NCBI GenBank assembly: GCA_938010495.1
Contig: CALLUT010000184.1
Span: forward strand, 1-6,705
DNA length: 6,705 bases
Direction of reading: 5' to 3'
Origin: Candidatus Absconditabacterales bacterium
Lineage (GTDB): Bacteria > Patescibacteria > JAEDAM01 > Absconditabacterales > Absconditicoccaceae
The position numbers and the translations under genes were made by a program. Position 1 is the first letter of the stretch. Each line of letters starts with the position of its first letter. This document shows positions 1-5,998 of the stretch, piece by piece. The notes beneath the pieces are model-generated. The model saw nothing but the letters and a program-made list of their open reading frames with translations. It was not told the DNA's origin and made no database searches.

Positions 1-1838
1 CACTGTTTTTTTTCTCATTGTGGAAGAGTGTTTTGTTCAAGAATTCTAAAAAGGAATACTGTTTCTTTGTTGCAAAAAGTATCGGAAAATAATTTTTCTC
101 ATTCAGTTGCTTGGCTTTCGTTTGTGCGTCAAGCAAGGCTGAAATGATTTCTTTTAATATTTTTTCTCGAGAGATTTTTTTTGTATTGTTTGTTATCTTT
201 TCGCCGACCGTCTTCTCGATCTTTGGTGTGAAACAATTCATGATCAAATATATCTGGAGAATTTATATCAAGAATCATTGTGTTTTGATCAGGAGCGATT
301 CCAGAAAATCATCGGTGACTACCGGCTGTATTTGCTATTTTTATCGTTTTTCATTGCAAAACAAACGGTGGGTATTTGTAGAGTTGTGCTTCTAGGTTCA
401 CGAGAAAATCTTCAAGTGCCCATCAATAGGTATCATCAACTGGATCATATCATAAGAGTAGTGATGATTCCTTATATGTAATTTCTTTTACTCAGTATCT
501 TTTGGTGATGAAATTAATTTTTTGGTCAATCGCTTCTTGATATTTCTTTATGTTTTTAGATGTCATGGCTTCAATATGAGCTATACTTTCTTGATCCAAG
601 CTAAATACCTCGTAAAATTCTTTATCTAGATACTTAAAAGTATATGGATTTTTTAATAAAATTATCTCGCAAAGCTCGCGTCTTTTTGTTTCAGGGAATT
701 TGCAAATAGATGTTTTTGCGTCCATTTGTAAAATCATATGGGGAAAGCGAGAGGTAAGTATTCTTACTGTTTTGTATAGGTTTTCATCGGAAAGATGTCT
801 TGCTATAAACTTCATTTTTAAGGGACTTCATGTGCTTTTGGCTGATCTTGTAATAAAAAGATTTTTCGGATCTTTTTCTATAAAATCAATAACCGTATCA
901 TAGTTATCCTGAAATTGTAACTGTGGATATTGCAATAGACTTTGAAATGATCTTATGTTTCAAGATTGAAGCATAGTAAATAGTATGTCATTTTTTAATT
1001 CAAGACTATCTTGTTCTAATCAAAATTTTTCTATCGAATTGATAAAAAGATTAGGATAAAACGTAGCTAGAATATTTATTGTTGTCTCTCTATTTTCTCG
1101 AGATGATTGTATTGCTATTAGCTCATTAAATATCGATGCGCTCAGCTGTTCAGAATTGTTATTAAAAAGAAGACATATAAGTGTATGTTGTTTTCTTTTA
1201 ATATCAGTTATAGATCATATTGCAGTGAGTGCATCACGATCTATTTGTATTGATTGAGTGGTGAGTTCTTGGTATATCGCTTCTATAGATTTCCCTTGTT
1301 CAATACCAGTTTGTATTAGCATGTATTGTTCTAAAAGTTCTGTATCTTTAGTGACATACGTATCAATGATGGTTGTATCTAAAAGAGTGTCTAATGCTTG
1401 ATAATTGTAATATTGAGAAAATTGAGCTACTATTGCTGAAGTAGTATCAAATTTTTTGGCTTCTATGCTTTTTGCATGTATTGTAATAGGACTATAGTAG
1501 GTGTTTGGAGTATCGTTGTTTGTAATAGTGATTTGAAGATTGAGCAGAGCGTTTTTTTCTTCTGCAAAGATACTTTTTAGATCAGTCATAATATCTTGTA
1601 AATCAGTTCTTTCAATTCAAAGAGGGGAGACTGGCAAAAATCACTCATGTATCATTTGTAGAAATTCATCAACAATCATATCATAACTATGATCACTAAC
1701 GTATTCTGTGGTTCTATACAAAAAATATTCATCAAATATCTTTTCTAATTTGATGTTTTCCTCTATCGAAAGTACATCGCTCACATTATCTTGAGTAAGT
1801 ACATCACATGGGTCTGATTGAGGCGTATTTTGGTTCAT
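1..1838 (-). CDS. Large helix-rich protein with HELFH zinc-metallopeptidase-like motif (3' end beyond window)
   Basis: With UGA=Gly this frame is open from the ATG at 1838 to the left edge: 612 complete codons and no UAA or UAG. With the standard code it splits into pieces. The start is well fixed: it is the only early ATG, and an in-frame UAA lies at 1844-1842. About 14 of 19 glycines are UGA. Residues ~1-500 are mainly charged, amphipathic helix-like sequence without a signal peptide or membrane segment, perhaps a helical-repeat scaffold. Residues 533-537 are HELFH, matching the HExxH zinc-binding motif. It is preceded by a strand-like segment (MILDINSPDIFD), as is usual in zincin folds. 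A possible third ligand is Glu574 or Glu579 in NESQATE, about 37-42 residues downstream. The inference is a soluble zinc metallopeptidase-like protein. I do not recognise the family, and the C-terminus is missing. It is divergent from the TrmB-like gene and has its own strong promoter. Confidence 0.85.
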
Positions 1839-1872
1839 ACTTTATTGTATTGGGGGTGGTTGAGTTTGTCAA
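1839..1872 (-). promoter_or_regulatory. Strong promoter abutting the ATG (predicted leaderless) of the metallopeptidase-like gene
   Basis: On the minus strand TTGACA (1872-1867) is followed by a 17-base spacer and TACAAT (1849-1844), then AAAGT and the ATG at 1838. The -35 is a perfect consensus and the -10 matches 5 of 6. Only five bases separate the -10 box from the start codon, so transcription should begin at or next to the A of ATG, giving an mRNA with no room for a ribosome binding site. The -10 sequence is also a copy of the TACAAT/ATTGTA motif found in the inverted repeat before the TrmB-like gene. Confidence 0.75.
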
Positions 1873-1886
1873 AAAGGGTGGGTGGG
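1852..1886 (+). other. Cluster of guanine tracts in the divergent promoter region
   Basis: GGGGG at 1852-1856 and GG at 1858-1859 are followed by GGGTGGGTGGG at 1876-1886. Four tracts of three or more G within 35 bases stand out in this AT-rich DNA and fit the loose pattern of a G-quadruplex, with two one-base loops and one long loop. The cluster overlaps the spacer and -35 of the minus-strand promoter. Whether it folds or matters is not shown. Confidence 0.4.
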
Positions 1887-1917
1887 TGATTTTAGTGTGG
1901 AAAAAGGTCTACAAGAC

Positions 1918-1923
1918 TATAAT
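1918..1923 (+). promoter_or_regulatory. Candidate -10 box for the TrmB-like gene
   Basis: A perfect TATAAT lies 25 bases before the ATG at 1949. The bases at the usual -35 distance (GTGTGG at 1895-1900) are a poor match, so the promoter may be weak or activator-dependent. Transcription would start near 1930, inside the ATTGTA...TACAAT inverted repeat, leaving a leader of about 19 bases without a clear Shine-Dalgarno sequence. Confidence 0.4.
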
Positions 1924-1927
1924 ATAG

Positions 1928-1948
1928 ATTGTAATTATTTTCTACAAT
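1928..1948. promoter_or_regulatory. Inverted repeat ATTGTA-N9-TACAAT, candidate regulator binding site
   Basis: ATTGTA (1928-1933) and TACAAT (1943-1948) are exact reverse complements nine bases apart. They sit between the TATAAT box and the ATG of the TrmB-like gene. A third copy, ATTGTA at 1844-1849, is the -10 region of the divergent gene. A second small palindrome, GTCT-ACA-AGAC (1907-1917), lies just upstream of TATAAT. The placement suits an autoregulatory operator, but AT-rich DNA gives such repeats by chance, and no binding-site model was tested. Confidence 0.35.
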
Positions 1949-2683
1949 ATGATGAGGATGATAAAATCTATTCTAACAAATTTATGATTTTCAGATAAAG
2001 AAGCTTCTATATACTTGTCATGACTGGAAACTTGACTGGCCCCTGCTAGTACTATTGCCAGAATATCATGATTAAATAGGGTTACAGTATATTGAATATT
2101 AATTGATTTAGTTGAAAAATGATTAGCTTCTAAGCAAAAAAAATCATCAACAATATATTTTTTAATGACTTCTCCAGATGAATTAGTTAAACTTCAAAAA
2201 TATAAAGCAAAACAATTAGAAGAGGCTTTGCCAGAACTTATGGGATTAATGAATACATTATGAAATAAACCTAAGATGAATTGGTATAATTCACTGGATT
2301 GATTGAAAGAAATATATAATTCAATGCTAGCAACAACTGAAAACTTCTCAGTTTTTTTGTGAACAAAAGATATTCATCCTGATTTTCATCACTTTCTAGA
2401 ACATGATTTTTTACCAAGGCGTAAACAAATTTACACTAAAACTAGAGCTATTATCTCTGTAAATAGTTCATTTTATGCTGATTTTAATAGAGATACTCAT
2501 GATAGCGTTGTGATTAAAGATCCTATATTCGATTTAGCGAATGAAATAGTAATTTATGATTATGATAAAGTTGCTATTTGTCTTTTTTCAAAAGAAGAAA
2601 TGTCTGCAACTGTCATAAAGTCAAAAGCATTTCATGATAGTATGTTATGAATTTTTGATTTAATATTTAAGAATTCGTTTTAG
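1949..2683 (+). CDS. TrmB-like transcriptional regulator
   Basis: A 244-residue protein with UGA=Gly (10 UGA and 1 GGA glycine codons) ending in TAG. Residues ~8-65 resemble the winged helix-turn-helix of TrmB-family regulators: LTNLGFSDKEASIYLSGLE, then a recognition helix region around SGLNRVTVYGILIDLVEKGL. The family pattern is a leading GLS-x-E-A-x-VY-L-L helix and an R-x-T-VY-x-L-L-x-L-x-x-KGL core. Residues ~75-100 look like the short coiled linker seen in the family. Residues ~110-244 would be the effector-binding part, related to the phospholipase D-like fold in TrmB proteins, but no ligand can be read from it. Members usually bind DNA as dimers and respond to sugars or other small molecules. 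ATG codons at 1949, 1952 and 1958 are all possible starts; an in-frame TAG at 1925 sets the upstream limit. It is divergent from the metallopeptidase-like gene, a common arrangement for local regulators. Confidence 0.85.
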
Positions 2684-2902
2684 GTGTTGAAAATTTCTAC
2701 AACAGAAAATGAATTTGAATGATTGCATAGTTGATTTTTTCTTTTATATTAATTGCAGATTGATATATTTAGTCTTTCAAGTTAATTATGAGTTTTCTTA
2801 TAGCGAGTTGAATCTGTTTAATAATTATCTCTATTTCAGAGTCTTGACTTGATCTAACTGATATAATCCCTCCATAAATATACGATACCTTCCGCCCCAC
2901 AC
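2684..2902. other. Intergenic stretch, no supported gene
   Basis: Between the TrmB-like stop codon and the terminator hairpin I see only AT-rich spacer. A minus-strand frame of about 40 codons ending at 2769 and an overlapping plus-strand frame (2709-2957) are open when UGA=Gly. Neither has family resemblance, a convincing start or a promoter, and the plus frame runs through the terminator. No RNA gene was recognised. Confidence 0.5.
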
Positions 2903-2935
2903 AAAAAAATCGCCACAACCTGTGACGATTTTTTT
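2903..2935 (-). terminator. Rho-independent terminator after the DoxX-family gene (probably bidirectional)
   Basis: AAAAAAATCG (2903-2912) pairs perfectly with CGATTTTTTT (2926-2935). After one C/A mismatch, CAC pairs with GTG around the loop AACCT. Read on the minus strand, the hairpin begins 27 bases after the DoxX-family stop codon and its 3' arm ends in seven U. The A and T runs are symmetric, so it could also stop plus-strand transcription coming from the TrmB-like gene 220 bases away. Confidence 0.8.
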
Positions 2936-2962
2936 ATTACCTAAACAATCTATCTAACCTCT

Positions 2963-3463
2963 CTATGCTTCATAAATTTCAACATCTTCTCACGTATGAC
3001 AAGATCAACCACAACATCCTCATGATGGTTTTGTTCCACAAGATCATCATTTGCAGTATTTACAAAACGCTCCTGATTCTTCTTGGAGAGCCCATGTACC
3101 AGATCCTTTGAAAAGAACGATAAGAGCACCAATACAGATCAGTCCAGCTTTCGGATCAGAAAGGAGATTCCAGTCTTTTGTGTTCCAGATAAAAATAAAA
3201 ATTATCAATGTTAATGCAGCACCGCATGTTGCTTTCCATCACAGTAAGAGGAGTATTCACGAAACTATTTGTCCAATCAATGCTATCCAATACCATGTAG
3301 TAACAGAGAGAAATGTTAATCCAAGATCATGAGCAGCTCATCAGATAAATGCAATTTTACCAGCATCAGCTCATAGTTTCATAACACCAAAATACAGCAT
3401 AGCAGCTCAGACTAAGATACGAATAATTCATGTAATTTTTGCACAAGGTTTACAGTTGTTCAT
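2963..3463 (-). CDS. DoxX-family membrane protein with cysteine-rich tail
   Basis: A 166-residue protein when UGA=Gly (about 12 of 25 glycines are UGA), ending in TAG. It shows the four-helix pattern of the DoxX family: helix 1 ~13-32 (IRILVGAAMLYFGVMKLGA), the family-like turn FIGGAAHDLGL at 39-49, helix 2 ~57-76 (with GQIVSGILLLLGW), helix 3 ~80-93 and helix 4 ~107-126 ending in the GSGTWAL turn. The family is linked to membrane redox processes, first named for a thiosulfate:quinone oxidoreductase subunit, but most members lack a proven role. Unusual here is the tail, residues 134-155, with six cysteines (C134, C137, C142, C150, C151, C155) among glycines, plus an N-terminal C4-x-x-C7 pair. 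This suggests metal binding or disulfide exchange near the membrane. The ATG at 3463 is the first residue before helix 1. It is transcribed divergently from the 407-residue gene and followed by a terminator. Confidence 0.85.
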
Positions 3464-3493
3464 TGTGTTTTTAAAAAGGAATAAAGAAATATG

Positions 3494-3527
3494 CTTATAA
3501 GATAGTAATCTTTGCTTAGTAATGCAA
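3494..3527 (-). promoter_or_regulatory. Possible promoter of the DoxX-family gene
   Basis: On the minus strand TTGCAT (3527-3522) lies 17 bases before TATCTT (3504-3499), and an overlapping TATAAG is at 3499-3494. Matches to consensus are only moderate. It would give a leader of roughly 30 bases. No Shine-Dalgarno sequence is visible before the ATG; the leader is mostly A and T. Confidence 0.3.
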
Positions 3528-3562
3528 GTGATTAACCAAAGAGATTAAATAATTTCATGTTT

Positions 3563-3597
3563 TTGACTATTTCAAAGTAGCTCAATATACTAGAGTT
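3563..3597 (+). promoter_or_regulatory. Strong promoter abutting the ATG (predicted leaderless) of the 407-residue gene
   Basis: TTGACT (3563-3568), a 17-base spacer and TATACT (3586-3591) are each one base from consensus. Six bases (AGAGTT) then lead to the ATG at 3598. The expected transcription start coincides with the first base of the start codon. Confidence 0.75.
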
Positions 3598-4821
3598 ATG
3601 AATAAAGAATCATTCCGTTGAGAAGAGTTACTTTCTTCAAATTTCAACATAAAGAAATTTATAGTATCTAAAAAATCATTTGACCAACAATCATATGAAG
3701 ACTTTTTGCAACGGGCTGAACAATGAACTATAAACAAAGATCTCGATACATATGCAACATTGTTTTGATCAAAAAAATCATGAAAAGAACATATAAAAAT
3801 GCACATAACATCAAAACTCCTAGAATACATAAACACCTTACCAGAACTTGACCAACAACTTGAAACGCTTCGTCTTAAGGATTTTTTCTTATCGATATAC
3901 CCAGAGATTCAAACAAAATGATATGTCTATGAAGAATATATTGCACAAAAGAAAGACTACTTTGATGGTAAATATAGCGATGTATATGTCAAAAATGTAG
4001 AATGTTGAAAAAGCGCTTATATAATTGATAAAGTCGAACGTGTTAAGCAACATTGACTGCTTGAATCTTCACAAGCATTATATGCTTATTGAGAAAAAAA
4101 TGAGTTTAATTTCTCTAGAAAAAAAGCTCTTAAAATGTGAAGTGAAGTCGAAGAGGAACGTTACCAATTGTTTACTCATTACGCTACAAAATTTTGAGAA
4201 TTAATCGAAACGGTAGATGATTTTTCAAATCTAGATAGTAATTTTTCTGTAACTATACACGTAGACTTTTGGACAACTACAGCAGAAGAAAATACGTTAA
4301 AACCGCTAAGAAGATCATATGAATGTAATTCTAAAAAGGATATAGAAGATGTAAATACGATACTTAGTCTCAGTTGACTTTTTTTACTTGGAACAAGCCA
4401 AAGTCAATGAGCAACGCTGATAAAAGACATTTCAATAAAACCAAAATTTCTTCCATATCCTTGATTTATTTATACGTGATCTACTATAAAACATTGAGAC
4501 CCTCAACAAAAAATAATAATGCAAACTCCAACGACACCTCCAACAAGGTCTTCGGCACAACCTAAAAACGTAATAAAACAAGAAATTCTATCTCCAAAGA
4601 CTCCTGTAGTAGAAATCAAAAAAGAAACAAATCTCCTCACATCAAAACCATGAGAATCAATCAAAGAACGGACCAATGTTCCCAACCTCTACATTGTCTA
4701 CAAAAGAAATGAAAGAGGACAGTTGATTCCCAAAGAAATAATGAATCAAAACTGAGAAAGAATCCCATATCAATCGTGAAAAAATAAGCTTCCAAAGTGA
4801 TTTCAGTATCCTGACAAATAA
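3598..4821 (+). CDS. Unrecognised 407-residue protein with Pro/Thr-rich linker
   Basis: Open for 407 codons with UGA=Gly and ending in TAA; 19 of about 22 glycines are UGA, so standard-code reading leaves only fragments. Residues ~1-300 are a mixed helical and strand region rich in Lys, Glu and Tyr, without signal peptide or membrane helices. It starts with MNKESFRGEELLSS and includes long helix-like stretches (for example SRKKALKMGSEVEEERYQLF) and a strand-like SNFSVTIHVDFW. Residues ~308-350 form a low-complexity linker rich in Pro, Thr and Lys (QTPTTPPTRSSAQPK). Residues ~361-407 are a small basic C-terminal piece: NLYIVYKRNERGQLIPKE, then a GKNKLPKGFQYPDK end. The layout suggests an N-terminal domain tethered to a small binding module. 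I know no family for it. The ATG at 3598 is the first in frame after a TAA at 3550 and fits the promoter. The next gene follows after 46 bases but has its own promoter. Confidence 0.8.
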
Positions 4822-4832
4822 TTTCAATTGTG

Positions 4833-4867
4833 TTGACAATAATAACTAAATATTTATAGTAATTTTA
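4833..4867 (+). promoter_or_regulatory. Strong promoter abutting the ATG (predicted leaderless) of the flavoprotein gene
   Basis: TTGACA (4833-4838), a 16-base spacer and TATAGT (4855-4860) lie in the 46-base gap after the previous stop codon. Seven bases (AATTTTA) separate the -10 box from the ATG at 4868, so the transcript should start at or within a base of the start codon. Confidence 0.75.
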
Positions 4868-5929
4868 ATGAGCCTGTCACAAAATACACAACAAAAACAC
4901 GTCAATACTTTGATTATTTGATGAGGACAATCAGGACTGGTTGCTGCTCAACAGTGTCAAGAAAAGAACATTAACTATGAAGTGGTTAATGCATCTTCTA
5001 GCGCATGAGCATCATGGAGAAATAGATACGACAGTCTTGTGTTGTTTACACCACCGTGGCTTTCTTCTCTCCCATGACTACCAATGAACTTGCCGTTTCA
5101 TATGAGACCGACCAAAGACCAAATGGCTGATTATCTAGAAACATATGAAAAAAAATTGTGACTAAATATTGTACATAACACAAAAGCATTATCACTGCAA
5201 CAATTTTGAAATAAGCTTTTTTATCTCCAAGCTCAACGTTGAAAACAAGAAATTATTCATTATACAGCCCACAAAATTATTGTAGCAGTTTGACCGTACA
5301 CGACTCCTTTTGTTCCAGAAATGGCAGAGCATATTGATGATGAGGTACAACAAATACACGTTAGTCAGTATAAAAATCCATCACAAATTCCTCACGAAGA
5401 TGTGTTGATTGTTTGATGATGAAACTCATGATATTTTAGTGCAAGAGATTTCGTAAAAGCTGGGAGAGACATAACGATCGCTGAAAAGCCAATAAAAAAT
5501 TACGCAGATTTTTTGTTATGATGGAAAGTCCTTCAAGCAAAATTTTGACTTATCCATGCTCTCAACTGAGACTATCCATGTTGAAATGCTAAAGCCTCAA
5601 TACAAGTTCCTCGAAAAGACTATCTCTTATGAACCAAATACTCTTGAATGAACAAAAAACCTGGAGTTGTTGCAATGTCATGAGATCTGGTAAAATTTGC
5701 AGACAATGACTCTATGCGCGTAAAAAGTATTATACGAGCAACATGATATAAAAAATCATATCCGTGGATAAATATTGAAAACCTCTTAGATACACGTTGA
5801 TCAATTATTCAAAACAATTGAATTTCAGCTGTTCCGTGAATCTATGATATGACCTGTATTGAACGTATTGATTCATCAGTTAGAGTAGGGAAGCAGATTG
5901 TGGAGCATATTGTTTCAAATTCTCATTAA
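4868..5929 (+). CDS. Flavin monooxygenase-like FAD/NAD(P)H oxidoreductase
   Basis: A 353-residue protein ending in TAA; 23 of 28 glycines are UGA. Domain order matches two-dinucleotide-binding flavoproteins of the CzcO/YUCCA-like monooxygenase group. The FAD loop GGGQSG is at residues 18-23. Next comes ASWRNRYDSLVLFTP with SSLPGLP, the substrate-side signature of these enzymes. The NAD(P)H loop VGGGNSG is at 182-188, and the ATGY motif near the C-terminus is at 291-294 (RATGYKKSYPW). Enzymes of this type use NAD(P)H to reduce FAD and then usually oxygenate or oxidise a small organic or sulfur substrate in the cytoplasm. The substrate here is unknown, and a role as a plain disulfide or quinone reductase is not excluded, although no CxxC of the thioredoxin-reductase type was seen. 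Three consecutive UGA codons encode G183-G185. It lies 69 bases before glyA, in the same direction. Confidence 0.9.
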
Positions 5930-5954
5930 TTTATTGCATTTCATCCAAAAACCC

Positions 5955-5970
5955 CTACCACTAGAGGTAG
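5955..5970. promoter_or_regulatory. Near-perfect 16-base palindrome upstream of glyA
   Basis: CTACCACTAGAGGTAG is self-complementary except for one A/A pair (positions 6 and 11). It lies 25 bases after the flavoprotein stop and directly before TATATT (5971-5976), which could be the -10 box of glyA. No clear -35 was found. A repressor site between promoter elements is the preferred reading. As RNA it would form only a five-pair hairpin without a following U-tract, so it is a poor terminator. Confidence 0.4.
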
Positions 5971-5998
5971 TATATTTATGGATTAACCCCACACGTCA

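Noticed and set aside
111..481. Plus-strand open frames of 67-94 codons at 111-395, 278-481 and 700-903
   Set aside because: They lie opposite the continuous 612-codon minus-strand gene. They show no family resemblance, and extension upstream meets UAA.
492..1838. Three separate minus-strand genes (492-815, 1215-1589, 1641-1838) as given by the standard code
   Set aside because: They share one frame and are separated only by UGA codons, with no UAA or UAG between them. They are one gene under code 25, not a decayed pseudogene.
2709..2957. Plus-strand frame of 82 codons (with two UGA) and an opposing minus-strand stretch ending at 2769
   Set aside because: The composition is not protein-like, the plus frame crosses the terminator hairpin, and the minus stretch has no convincing start. 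Open frames of this length are expected when only two stop codons exist in AT-rich DNA.
2950..3201. Minus-strand frame ending MKHREVR at 2950 and plus-strand frame 3051-3332
   Set aside because: Both overlap the DoxX-family gene, which reads clearly in another minus frame. The 2950 frame is blocked upstream by UAA at 3202-3204.
3582..4839. Minus-strand frames 3582-3836, 4503-4685 and 4657-4839, and plus-strand frame 4374-4565
   Set aside because: They are shadows of the 407-codon plus-strand gene and carry no family signal.
4868..5929. Pseudogene, selenocysteine (UGA) or UGA=Trp explanations for the interrupted flavoprotein
   Set aside because: UGA positions coincide with invariant glycines (GGGQSG, GGGNSG, ATGY). 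Tryptophan or selenocysteine would destroy these motifs, and the same holds in glyA.
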